Part shown: positions 35,917 through 48,762 of the stretch, piece by piece
How the letters are laid out: each line of letters begins with the position of its first letter
Position numbering within the stretch: the stretch's first letter is position 1
The notes under the pieces: generated by a model
Databases searched by the model: none
What the model was told of the DNA's origin: nothing
Seen by the model: only the letters and a program-made list of their open reading frames with translations
Assembly: GCA_017979445.1 (NCBI GenBank)
Contig: CM030711.1
Span: 6,913,221-6,977,220, forward strand
Source: Akebia trifoliata
Lineage: Eukaryota; Streptophyta; Magnoliopsida; Ranunculales; Lardizabalaceae
DNA: 64,000 bases
Direction: 5' to 3'
Made by a program: the position numbers and the translations under genes

Positions 35917-36205
35917 AAGTATGAGATGGGTTTCATGCCCAATAAATTTCTTGGTGCAAATCATTTTTGTTGTCATACAAATTTAAACTACATTTTCACC
36001 TAAAAAATTATAATTTCTTACCATATTTCATGACTGTTTCATTGATTATATTTGAAATATCATTCAACTTGATTTCCATTTTTTTTTTTTTTTACTTTTC
36101 TAAAATGCTCATTATTACTTTTAAGTACATGTTTTCATATATAGACTCAACTCAGTGGCCGAGTCAAAATTTTGAGTTGTAATAAAACTACGGTTCTGTA
36201 CGAGA
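35917..36205. repeat. Duplicated 310-bp block, copy 2
   Basis: Matches 33413-33735 in the same orientation. The open frame at 35967-36182 is part of this repeat. Confidence 0.65.
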
Positions 36206-36410
36206 TCTTAATAAAAATCCTCATGTACACAGCACACTCAAATCAAACGTAGAAGGGATTTTGGTAGAAAAAGTGTAGGATTTTTTGGTTGGTTGTTGGA
36301 GATGAGGGTACTTAGGTCATTTCTCATTAGTGTATTGAGAAGACTGAAGTCAAGGAGACATGCCATCTAATTGAAAACATGGGGGATATCTAACGTCTAC
36401 ATCACCCTAA

Positions 36411-37031
36411 GGGTATGTTTGATTGCATATGAAAAATAGGGTGGAAAATCAATTTCTATGGAAAATGACATTTTTCAAGTGTTTGATTGCACATGAAAAT
36501 AGAAATTCATTTTTCACCCTAATAAAAAAATCCACCCATATTTTTCATCCTCAATTCTTCCCCAGTCGTATCTTCTTCTTCCATACCATCACTACCACCA
36601 CCGCCACCGCCACCATTACACTAACCTTGCCGTCATCTCCGGCCACCTTCTCTCTCTCTCTCTCTCTTCTTTTCCTTCTTCTCCTTCCCTCACCTCCACC
36701 GCCACCACCACCACATTCTCCCCTCATCTTCTTCCTCACTTACCTCTGCCACCACCGTCACCTTCACCACCACGTTCTTCCTTGTCATTTTCTTCCTCAC
36801 TTACCTTCGACAACACATCCTCCCCCCTCTCTCTTTTTCCTCATCTTCTTCTTCCTCTCCCCCTCCTCTCATCTTCTTCCTCTTCTTCTTCTTCTTCGTC
36901 TTTTTTCTTATATTTTTTCTATGATTTTGTCCAAGTAAAATCAAATGATAGAATTTGATTTTTCTACCCTACCTATTTTCCATAACTATTTTTTCATGGA
37001 AAGTCACTTTCCATGCAATCAAACATATCCT
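36411..37031. mobile_element. TIR element with GTATGTTTGATTGCA ends and a CT/CCA-rich interior
   Basis: The left end GGGTATGTTTGATTGCATATG and the complement of the right end, AGGATATGTTTGATTGCATGG, form inverted termini followed by 'aaaaatagggt' arms. The interior is a pyrimidine-rich, CCACCACCG- and TTCTTC-rich region that gives a spurious 171-codon open frame. Confidence 0.65.
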
Positions 37032-37192
37032 AAAATTTAATGCAAGAAATTCAAATCAAATAATGTTGTTTTAATTGTTTAGAATGTCAAATTAAAAAAT
37101 ATTTTATTAATGTAATATTTGGGAAATTAGCTAGACAATATTTATCCTTAAATGATAATAAAATCCAACACATCATAACTTCAGGAATGCCA

Positions 37193-37997
<805 letters not shown>

Positions 37998-40172
37998 CAC
38001 AAAAATACTAATAACCAAAGAAATTGGTTAAGTTTTTTATTTGGCTTGATATATTTCTAGATTAAATCATTTTGTAAAGTTGTTAAAGGGTATTTCAGAT
38101 ATTTTTCATAAAAAAATCTTCAAAAGATCCTTAATTAGTGAATATTTTATTAAGTGAGATTTAAATGATTCGTATTCTTGACTAGGGGACTAATCGTTAC
38201 ATATTCTCAATAAAATCCCCTCACAGTCAAGGTGGACTCAGAGAATTTTACTTGTGAGGGCCGAACTATTATTATGAAGATGAAATTAACTTATCAAAAA
38301 AATTATGAAGATGAAATTAGAAAAATTATAATTGATAATGCATATATTTTGTTGTAATAGAAGTTTTATTATATATTCTTATCGTAAAAAATTAGGGTTA
38401 TATTATTTACAGGAACTATAGAGAGAAACTTACTACATTAGGTACAAATATTCATAATCTATGCCGATTGTAGGTGAATCTCCATCAATTTCTAAGTTTA
38501 TGGTGAAGAAAATAATTTTCTATAGAAAATGAGATGATTTAAAAAAAAAAAAAAAATCTTAAGAAAGGATGATTTCTTGCAACTCACTCTCAAGAGAAAA
38601 AGTGGAAAATACAAACGGCGTACACCCTAACAATCTCATGCCATTTTTATCAAAATACCATTTATTTTATATAAAAATCCAAAAAATTGTTGAACAAATT
38701 TAACTTGACTGGGTGAATTTTAAAATTATGACTGCTGAAGTGTATATTATAACATGTTACTGAAACTGTGAAGGAAAACATTTTCTATACAAATTTAGTA
38801 AGATTTTAAATCTTACTAAGGGTTATTGAGCTCAAATAAGATTTTTTGAACTTGATCAAAAGCTTTAAAAATAGATAATACTAAAATCCCACCAAACTCG
38901 TAAATTTAAACTTAAATTTAATGATGAAAAATAATATTTTTTAAGGTTTTTTTTTTTCTTCCAAAGCTCAGAGAATATTTTTTTACATCCCTATGGCATA
39001 AGATCATATTTTTGGATTCCGTGAAGTTAGCTCAACGATCTGTAGTAAGATTTCAAATCTTAAATCTTACTGAGCTAGGAAGGCTAGTCTTTCTGAATTG
39101 TGAAGTAGTTTTTCTTTATTTAACTTTAAATATAAAAATGAGATATTTATCCATCAACCTAACTGTTTCATTTTATTTTATTTTTTTAAAATCTCTCTTG
39201 AAATTCTGACAATTTCAAAGAAACCTTAATTTATCAAGTTTTTTACCCAACAAATCTTAGAATGGGATTCACCTCTTAAAATTCAAATTGATACAGTTAA
39301 TCTGCTTTCAACATACCTTGGAGTGGACCTTAATAAATCAATTTGTGTCGTCCAAAACATGATCTGATGCCACATGATTACAAAGGACAAAATTCTAAGA
39401 ACTTTGAAAAAAAAAATAAAGAGGGTTAATTTTCACCATTAATTTTAATTTTAAATTTGGGAGTTTGATAGTCATTTAGTTTTAACATCTTCAATCAAAG
39501 CTCAAAAAGGATTTTATTTTATTTTTTTATTTTTTAAAATTCTTTTGAATTTGAGGTTTTCCAAGTAATCTAGAAGACTATGGAGGTAGATTGCCAATTT
39601 TATCATCCATGTGGACTTAACAACCTTTTACTAAGATTTGAAATCTTACTAAGTTAATCATGATGGACTGATTCATAAAGTAAGGTTTGTTCATTAACAA
39701 ATTTGATAAAGGGAGTTTTTAAAAAGTCCAATAAATAAATAAATTTTTTTCTATTAAGTTGGGCTAAGACTTGCTTTATTGAATTAGCATTTAGAATTGG
39801 GGTTCAAGATATACCCAGGTTTGATTGGTGAATTCTAACTGGCTTAGAACACTTTTAAAAAAAAACAAAAAACAATGTCAATGCTGCATATTACCGTATC
39901 AACAAGGATAACCAAAGCAATTGAAATGTTTCCCTAACAGAGAAGACCCCACCAATCATCACCTCCGATTGAGATTCAATGGTGGTGATGATGACTCTCA
40001 TCAAAACAATCAACCATTTACCGACCCCCCTTTTCTTTGATCCATGAAATACTATTATACGTTATGGGTAAGGTTGAAACTAAACAACTTTTGCATTTTA
40101 TTTTCGAAGAAAATAAGATCAAATCCTATGCTTGACTTTAATTTACAACATTATTCTTGAATCTTAAGGGAA
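37998..40172. other. Intergenic and 3' flank of the R3H gene
   Basis: AT-rich. The phrase 'aagattt(c)aaatcttactRag' recurs at about 38802, 39049 and 39634. A decayed SINE-like sequence starts near 39758 (TTGGGCTAAGAC, B-box-like GGTTCAAG). No gene. Confidence 0.45.
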
Positions 40173-43100
40173 TTACCTGAATCCCTGCTTGGACATTTTC
40201 AGAAATTGGCACATTGTGATATTTGGGAGATCTGTAAAACCTGATTTCTTTTTATTTATATTTGTTATCTTTGAAAGTGTTCCATCTTTCAATCTTGTTG
40301 TAGTTACTGATGTCAAATCATAGAACTGCAAAAAAAAAAAAAAAAAAAGATTGCATGAATGTTAGGTCACAAACAAGATAAATATCAGATCGTCGAACAT
40401 GTAAGACATGATAAACCAATATCATTGACAATTTCCAAACATTCAGTAACCACAAGACGAATTTCATAGCACTTTTTTAAGTCATTTACTAGAAAAGTTG
40501 AATATTGAGGTGGTAGGACATAAAATGGGTCAGATTTTATCCGAAACCCAAGTGATCCGAATCCGAATTTAGCAGGTTTGGTACCTTAAGAGTATATCTG
40601 AATAAAAATAGGTCGAATATGGGTTGATGCCCCTTGACCTGAGTAGGATCCAAGTCGGATACAGATCCATCCCTATATCCGCTTAGATCCCAATGATATA
40701 TTGCTTTGAAAATTATATTCTTATATTTTTCAAGATATCTTTCTTCTACTACTTTAATATAACATGAATTCTTATTATTAAAAAAAAGGAATTATAATGG
40801 TAAAATATAATAGTATAGCAATTAGAAAAAGTGTATAGGAAAAAAAAAATGAACGGTCAGAAATTATTGACCCAAATCAAGTAATTTGGTCGTGTCGGAT
40901 CCAGATACAGGTTTAGTGAAAGCAAAATGGTTCAGATATGATTTTAGCTTATAGAACCCAAGTCGGATTTGGATAATACTCAGATCCAACCCATTTTAAG
41001 CCCTATGAGGTAGTGATCATGCCTCAAACTATGAGACCTTAAAAAAGGATAGCCAAATGAACAAGTGTGAAAACATAGCCTCTACATACAAGGAGAAAGT
41101 TACCTCACAGACGCCATGCAACAATAATCTGTGAAAAGGGTCTTGAACATCTAGCGTGAGCACATCTCCATCTTCACTATCTTTGATAAATGACCGAACA
41201 CATCCCTAAGAAGGAATAATCTTTATTCTAAGTAAAAGCATACATGTAATACCAGAAGAATAGTTAATTAATAAAGAAAGTAGTAGTAGGGGTACACATA
41301 CAGCAACTGAATCGACATATATTGAACGACATAATTGGAAGATTGTAAGAAAATTATATATTAAAAACATAAAACAATAAGAAAAACTAACGAGAATATT
41401 TGAGCACAAACATCTTGAGTAGGACTGCTGAGTTCACAAAAGTGCAACTTTTGGGTTACATTGCTGATGGCTCAGATCATGAGGCACAAGGTTGGTATAA
41501 TTCAAACACATAGGAAACCAAATACAAACCAAAAAAGAGAGTTATGGCAATTTGGGTTCTCCTCCAAAAGGCCTCAAAGATTCAGAATAGTAAAGAAACA
41601 GTAAGCATTGGGGACCTTTACATGGGTGAATAACAAGGGAGGACAAGGATAGACATACCACATACAAAGGAGATCAAATGCATTTGAATGTCAGGGAAAG
41701 GAAAAGAAAAGAAAAGTTATAAGAATTATATTGCATTTTTTTTGGCAAAATTAACCACTTTTAATTTTTGACATTAGATCAAATTAGAAATCTCAGGAAA
41801 AAAAATATTCAAATTCAGAGGTTGTAAAGTGAAAAGGGGGAAAAAACACTCAATTAGGGATCTAATTCAGTATATAATTTTATTTTATTTTCATATATTA
41901 GAGTATAAAGTATTATCTAATTGTATATGTAGCAGATTTATGGATCTAATACATTTAAAGTTTTTAAATTTATTACCTTCCGGGTTTTGGGGTACAATTT
42001 GAGGAAAGCCTCATTTTCTTTCTTTCCACCTAAAAAAACACATCTACAGTCATGGGTCAACTGTACTGTGAAAAATCAATGTGTACTTGGATTTCAGTCA
42101 CTTAAGTTACATTATCTTGGCAATAATCACTAAACTTTTGTAAATTGATGAATTTTCAAATCTACATGTTTGGGGCAATGACGAAGTTTAATACAAACAA
42201 GAAGGGACTACATTTTAACACAGCTTCAAGGGTTAATTAATATTTTTTTTAAAGAATTGAATAAAAAAGAAAATTGAAATTTCACTTACCACGTAAAAAC
42301 ACCCATTCAGTCGGAAACAAAAGATCATTTGGGTCATACACTAATGCTTTTTGTGATAAAATGGTTTGACATACCTCATAGCCCTCGATAAGTTCTGAAA
42401 GAAAACTACGCCGAAGTGCCTCTCTTGTTCGACAATCTACCCTACGCCATGCATTTAATGCAGCCATCTTTTCAGAATCAACACGACATTTCCTCTTTGT
42501 TGAAGAACGGTGTAGGGCTCCAATTAAGCTAGCCTACCACCAAAGAGGAAACAAGAGAGACTACTAGGTTTAGAGCATGTTTAAACTGGGTGTATCCAGA
42601 TATACCCAAGTTTTGAAATAAGACAAAGAACATAAACGATATAAATAGATGTGTGTACATACATTATGGTGGGATAACAGTTGCCTCTTCTGGAACTTCT
42701 AGTTCCAATCGGAGCATATAGATCCGTAAGTGGATTTGTATGTATAGCCACTTCAGACTTTCTTTTATCAATACTACAAATTTTGGGAGATGTAATGATA
42801 TTGTCACATGAAACCAAAGCATAGTTTACATAAGAAGCTTAGTAGCTTATATTAAAGTATCAAACCACTCAACACCACAAAATTTGCATTGTTTGGAATG
42901 TCTCGGCCAAGATCTCTCGGTTTTGGTGGTGATTGGAAGGAGACGACGAGATTTTTCCCGACCGAGATAATGCCTCAAGAAGAGATTATATATATACATA
43001 TATACTAGAGTTTGTCAGTGCTTGCGGCACAAGCATCTTCTTTAAGATTAAGGGAGGTAAAAACGGAAAAATAATAAATTCGGAGGGGTATTATTATAAA

Positions 43101-46100
43101 AATTCAAATTAAGGGGGTAAAAAAGGAAAAAAAAAAGAAGTTGGAGAGGTATTATTAAGAAATGAGAGATGAGGAAAGATAATAAAATGGGTTGAAGGGG
43201 TAAAAGAGGAAAGATAGTAAAGTTATAAGGGTATTATTGAAAAGGGGGTAAAAGAGAAAAGATAGTAAAATTTGAGGGATATTGTTGGAAAAAGGAGGGG
43301 AAAGACAATAAAGTTGAAAGGTGAAAAGAAAAAGGTAATAAAGTAAATGGGGTGGACTACAAAACTGTAGCTGGATGGGGACGTTTGTCCCACACAAACC
43401 TATAGCTGGATGAGACGCTTGTCTCTCCCACCCACAAAACTATAGCAAAGTGGGCCCAGATTCTTCATCATACAATAAAAGAGGTACAACTCCAGAGAAT
43501 CCTATCAACTCAAGAAGAGATTTTAAAACATAATCCCATACTTCTATTTTATCAATGATTATCAAGTAGAGGTGTTTTAACCAGTTACAAATGGACCAAT
43601 CAAAAAACACTTACAGATGGAAATGTAATGATTATTAGATTTGTACAGAGAAGTATTTGCAGCAAAAAATTGTGTGATACAAATCTATTCCATAATCCAT
43701 AAACAATTTTCATGGTACCCCTGATTCATTATTCCAGCCAATTCTTGTTCTTTCAGAAATTTGAATTAATCGGTATCAGAATTAAAACATTAATGGTAGT
43801 ATATTCTCTAAAAAATCATGTTTGGAATGAGCAGCATTTCACACACGTGATTTTTTCTTGCTCTAGCTGCATTTAGCCAAAAACAAATGACACATTTGAA
43901 ATGTACTCTTATAGAAGATAAAAAATAGCAATATACCTCTTTATCCATGTCAATATTTCTAAAAGTATCCCACTCTCTCACATTTGTCATGCAAAATGGT
44001 GACAAGGGCACACTATCACCTATAAGAATGAAAGAAGGATCAAAACAATAATCAAAATAAAATAGTGATTTTTAGGAAAAACAGTTATCACATAAAGAAC
44101 AAATTTTCAAAACACAAGAGAAATAACGAAACAGAATTATAAGTTGAACAAAGTTTGACTTCTACAAATATATTAACCAGTGACAACATGTTAGAATACC
44201 CATCATTCAGAACTCGTATAATATCACAAACTCGAATCGTGTATACTTTGTATGACATATAACTTAGACACCGCTATGTGAACTAGTGTCAAGTGAAGCT
44301 ACAAGGTATCACAAGCTTTATCAATCAAATACATAAATTAATAATGCTTGCACAAAATTAAAAAAAGAAAAGAAATAAGACGATATTTTGGGGTAAATTA
44401 TTACCCCATGGTGGTGGAGCAAAGAGGCCTCTGATTTCTTCTGCTTTCAATGGGGGAACAAGTTCGATCAATAAACGATCATTTAACCATCTACGAGATC
44501 GACGATTGCTGACCTGTAATGGGTAAAAAAGTCAACTGCAAAATAACTTGTGCAAATTGCTTACATCCATTCAAATATGTGGATTCTGATAAGATGTCTG
44601 GGTGTAAGAATAATAGCTACAGAACCTCCTCAGATATCAAATAACAATTTATTATCAAAAGTTAATAGCCAAGAATAGTACTTGAAAGATTCATGAAAAA
44701 TTTGCACAGCCACTTTGTTAGGTGATGAATAATGTGTTCCTAACCTATAATGGTGGAAGGCTCCTTTAGGTTCCCAATAGCTAAGAAGTTGTTAAAATTT
44801 TGTCTAGTGTAGACCCTATATTCGATGTTGGAGCAACGGTCTAGGAACAGATCAAGCATTACTTTGAGTAAGGGTGAATCATTCAATGGGTTTCTTGGAA
44901 AGTTGGAAAAAGTATTTAGCGATTGAAGATTCTCATAAGGTATCCTACGTGTGGGAATTCTCCTAGGTATCAGAGGAACGGAAAACAAAGAATTGGTAAT
45001 AAGTAAATGAGTAAAGAGGAAAATCTGCAATAAAGATAGGGGATGTTGAAGATCTTCCACTCAAAAGGAGAGAATTTCTAGAGACATGTCCAATTGGGTC
45101 ATAAAATCCTAAGGTAACTTTGATGAATAAAATAAAACACACGGTATTCATGATGGGGAACATCATTGGAAAGCTAGGCATTTTGTTAGAGAGTTATATT
45201 TGAATGGTGCAGCTGGTGATTGGATTCACTTGGTTTCCATTTAACTTCATGTTAGGGACCTTCCAATCTTTCAGTCCCACATATATCTTAAGGAACATCT
45301 GGACTCCACCATTATGATGATGGAGGTGTGAGAAACATATGACATCACCTAAATAGTATCCATCATACTTATACTCAAGCAGTGTTTCCTACTAGGAAAA
45401 AAAAATCCCAAAACACTTCTTTTTTTGAAATCTATCTGTTGGCAAATAACAAACATCCTGGATAAAATATTAATACTCTGGTCATTATGTACTTATTATT
45501 TCCACCGTTCTCTTCGTGTTAATCAAAAGAAACCCACAGATTGTTCCAAGTAGATAAAACTATAGAAGAATATAAAAGAATAGCTATTTTTGTGAAGAAC
45601 CATTTTCATGGAGGTAAAGATAAGACACCATGACACCATGACGCAGTCTCCCGTTAATATTACAAGGACCCGAGAGCACCTAGGTATATAGGAACCATTG
45701 AAAATTTGGAGGATTAATGCAAAGCACAGTGGTCGTAAAGAACAAGAAATTTCTCATAAACACAATCAGACATACTCGATTAGTACATGAGACTCAGTTT
45801 TTGGTCTAGGCTTATCAGGGAAAAAAGATAAACTTGATCAGAACTTAATATTTTGTGATTTTGGTATTTGTGACAATTTTAGTTATGGGAATAAAATCAA
45901 TATCCTTGTTTGTTTTAGGGGCAGAAAAGATCGAGCACAAGAACAACCAACTTAAATTTTAGAACTAAAAAAACACATTTTAAGAACTATTGTTTCTAGG
46001 GAAATTGAGATCAAACAGGCTTTTAATCTGAAGGGAAAACTACATACATCAGAAATTAAACCAAATCTGTTGACCCAGAAACCAATTAAGCTCCAAATCT

Positions 46101-46491
46101 AATAATCTTCAAATCAGCTATTTTTACCTTGCCAGCCAAGCTTTCAAGAAAGTCAATCTTCTTCTCAAGTAACATACCACGAGATTTCACACTCTCTCCT
46201 GAAAATTTACCAGAAATTCCACTAATTTACTTAACCAACAATCATCTTCAAAGATTTATCCCAAAATTTGTGGTCAGCTTAATTTACTAAAGGGAAAAAA
46301 AAAAAAACCCAACAAAAATAAATAACAAACCTGAACTCAATCTTACAAAATCAAATATGGGTCCACAAATATATGATCTCAAATCCAAAAAAAAAATGAA
46401 AACTATCAAAGGAAATACCTTTTGGTGAGTCAAAGATAGAAGAGAAGAGAAGAGAGTCATCTTCAATCTTCAAAGGTTCTGAGTTCGCCAT
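40173..46491 (-). CDS. R3H-domain single-stranded nucleic-acid-binding protein
   Basis: Seven exons join in frame with GT-AG borders: 46419-46491 (start MANSEPLKIEDD), 46128-46198, 44405-44513, 43937-44019, 42375-42533, 41104-41205 and 40173-40325 (stop TAA). The total is 750 nt, 249 residues. The R3H motif (Arg-x3-His) is RLLLH at R191-H195 within DPFHRLLLHGVCEFYDL; the domain covers about 165-230. Upstream are a short coiled segment (LLEKKIDFLESLAGK, about 34-48), VSNRRSRRWLNDRLL, and a basic stretch NAWRRVDCRTREALRRSF. R3H domains bind single-stranded nucleic acid; the target and cellular role of this plant branch are not evident from sequence. An AATAAA lies at 40097-40102, about 70 nt past the stop. 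The intron 6 acceptor follows an unusually long T-run. Large introns 2, 4 and 6 carry repeats. The gene appears intact. Confidence 0.9.
40515..41008. mobile_element. MITE-like inverted-repeat element inside R3H intron 6
   Basis: The left end reads CATAAAATGGGTCAGATTTT; the reverse complement of the right end reads CTTAAAATGGGTTGGATCTG. The interior is rich in variants of GGATCC, GGATC and CCAAGTCGGAT. The size of about 0.5 kb, the terminal inverted repeats and the lack of coding capacity fit a non-autonomous DNA transposon. It lies wholly between exons 6 and 7, so splicing should remove it. Confidence 0.6.
43040..43345. repeat. Purine-rich degenerate tandem repeat in R3H intron 4
   Basis: A unit of about 30-60 bases with the core GGGGTAAAAGAGGAAAGATAG and GGGTATTATT recurs five or more times, imperfectly. 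Nearly all purines lie on the plus strand, giving a long purine/pyrimidine asymmetric block within the intron 42534-43936. The flanking sequence at 43350-43440 holds two copies of a 'tagctggatgggacg' phrase. Confidence 0.65.
44514..46127 (-). other. R3H intron 2 with decayed repeat-like sequence
   Basis: This 1.6-kb intron separates exons 2 and 3. The part at about 44740-45360 has coding-like composition, with short open stretches on both strands broken by many stops. It looks like a decayed insertion, but I cannot assign it to a family. The remainder is AT-rich and unremarkable. Confidence 0.4.
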
Positions 46492-46750
46492 GAAATTGAA
46501 TGAATCTGAGCTTCTTATCTCTGGATTCGGGGGGATATCTTCTGCTCTTGATTTCTTTTTTGGGTTGAAGGGGGCGAAGAAATGTAGAATTGAATTGATG
46601 GACTGTTTAGAATCTAATGTAGTACGGAAAATTAAATTGTCCAAACGGAACCTAAGAGACAGAATATTCTTGTTATATTGTGATAGATGCCAAAATGTCA
46701 ACATATTTATATACCTAAAATGGCCCTTAACATAATTATAATTACTAATT

Positions 46751-47230
46751 AGGGGTGTCAATGGGCCAGTTTGGGCCGGGCTTGGTTGAGCCTTAAGGCG
46801 GCCCTGAGAACGTGGATCCTACCTGAACAAGCCTTACACCTAAGCTCAAATCTGGCTCTGATAGTTTCGACCCAAATTTGGGTTAAATAAAATAAATAGA
46901 ACTCAATATTTTTAATGAAAATAGTGTATTTTTCAAATAATTTTTTCTTTTTATGTTTGAAAATTATCCAATCAAATTTGAAATTAATATTTTACTTAAG
47001 TTATAACGGTTATAGATAATAGCTAGATAATAATTATATAATATATTTTATTTTTTAAGTTTTACTAGAAAATATTCATCTAGTTAGAGATATTAGGAGT
47101 TATTTATAAGATATAGTAGTGGCCAGTGGGTTGGGTTGGGTTGAGTTTAGCACAATTAAGCACTAGCCCAACATAGATTTGAAGACTTGTCAATTATTGG
47201 GCCTGGCCCTACCTTAAGAGGGCATATTAC
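46751..47230. mobile_element. GGGCC-rich inverted-repeat element upstream of the R3H gene
   Basis: Left part AGGGGTGTCAATGGGCCAG...GGGCCGGGCTTGG and right part 'aagcactagcccaac...attgggcctggccctacc' are rough mirrors around an AT-rich centre. A similar GGGCC-rich fragment is at 4150-4325. It begins about 260 bases upstream of the R3H start codon, so it may lie in that promoter. Confidence 0.5.
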
Positions 47231-47499
47231 GAAGGCACTAACCCTTGTTTTTTGGGTTGAGCAGGGTAAGTTATTGGGTCAATACGTTCACTTGATACCA
47301 TGGCCTTAAAACTCGTTTTGAGGTCTCGTCTCGGACAAGTTTTCCGATACATTTCACCATCTCCATTCTCATTATGTGAGTCTTTCTTTAACATTGTTAG
47401 GATCTTACGTTGAATATTTACTGTAATTGTAACTGGGATTGTAATTATCCTTTGTTGAATGTGACCAAACTATTTTAATCAACTTTATAGGACTATTTG

Positions 47500-48510
47500 T
47501 TATAATAACTCATGTTTTAGGATAGAAATACCATCACCTACAATTTCTTTAGTAAGCCTTTGAAGGATATTCTTCTAAATTGTGACTTCCTCCTTCCTGA
47601 TCTTTTACACCATCGAAATAAAGTGAGTTGTCTTCATTCTCTCTGCCAAATCCCACTAAACAACCATTGGAGTTCACTGAGGCTCTAGCTTTGAGGAACG
47701 ATAGTGAACCTTGAAGATTTGTCCACTCTCGTGTTCAATCCACGATTTATTGGAGATTTTCTGCCTAATGTTATCACTCTGTCCTTCTTTCTTTCATTTA
47801 TTTTTAAGTGTTTATATATTCCTATCAATCTTGATATATTTCTCTTCCATAGTTATATAAATGAAAAATGATAATAAAAATATCAATGATTTCGTGGAAA
47901 TTTTAAATTATAGATCATATACTTTACCTAGTGTCGAACCTCGACTTTAAAATGTATTATAGCTTCGAGGCTTAACTTTACTTGTAATGTAACCTTGACG
48001 TTGGAATGTATTATAACATTTTTTTATAGCTATTCGTCGAGGTTCGATGATAGGTTACGTTGAACCTTGATGATGTAATACATTTCAGTATAGAGGTTTG
48101 ATGCTAGGTAAATTTTATGAATTAAACCTTAAAAATGATGTGAAATCATTGAGTTTTTTTGCCAATATTTTCCCTTTATATAACTATAGAAGATAAATAT
48201 ATCAAAGTTGCTAAGAATATACAAACGATTTTACATGAAAGAGTGATAGCATTTGAAGGAATGCTATAATAGACCACAAATTATGAGGTTCACTATCACT
48301 CCTCAAATCTAGAGCTTTGTTGGTGAGCTCTAATGACTGTTTGGTGGGTTTTGGTGAAGAGAATGGAGAGATCTCTCTATTTCGATGGTGTAAAAGGTGA
48401 GAGGGAGGAAGTTATAATTTAGAAAAGTATATTTTTAAGGGTTTGCTAAAGAAATTATAGGTGGGGATACTTCTACCCAAAAACATGAGATACTATAACA
48501 AATGATCATA
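47500..48510. repeat. Diverged 1-kb inverted repeat
   Basis: The outer arms 47500-47790 ('ttgttataa...ctcatgttttaggatagaaatacc') and 48220-48510 ('ggtggggatacttctacccaaaaacatgagatactataacaa') are inverted, as are 'ttacaccatcgaaat' and 'atttcgatggtgtaa'. The centre 47890-48125 is also a foldback with TCGAACCTCGA and TCGAGGTTCGA words. It probably represents an old foldback transposon. Confidence 0.65.
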
Positions 48511-48545
48511 TTTTGAGTATAAAAAAAAAAAAAAAAAGAGTAAGG

Positions 48546-48762
48546 ATTTTCTGACTCCCCCACGTGGCATATTCAAAATACTCTCCTGAAATGACACATG
48601 CTAAAATCATAAATCATTACTCTTCGAGATACACAACTGAACATATTTATGGGAATGTGCAGATGTGTATCCCGATGCATAAAGTTTATGGTTTTAGCAC
48701 ATGTTACGTCAGGAGAGTATTTTGAGTATGCCATGTGGGGGAGTCCGATTATCACGACTCAA
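48546..48762. mobile_element. Foldback MITE of the CTCGAGATACA family, well preserved
   Basis: GACTCCCCCACGTGGCATATTCAAAATACTCTCCTGA on the left mirrors TCAGGAGAGTATTTTGAGTATGCCATGTGGGGGAGTC on the right. The centre has CTCTTCGAGATACACAACTG. The outermost sequence is GGATTTTCTGACTCCC / GGGAGTCCGATTATC. Confidence 0.8.

Noticed and set aside
36423..36938. 171-codon plus-strand open frame
   Set aside because: It is low-complexity His/Pro/Leu/Ser from a CT- and CCA-rich interior of a TIR element; no domain and no gene signals.
41206..41409. 67-codon minus-strand open frame next to R3H exon 6
   Set aside because: It lies in intron 5, reads through the acceptor region and is out of frame with exon 6.
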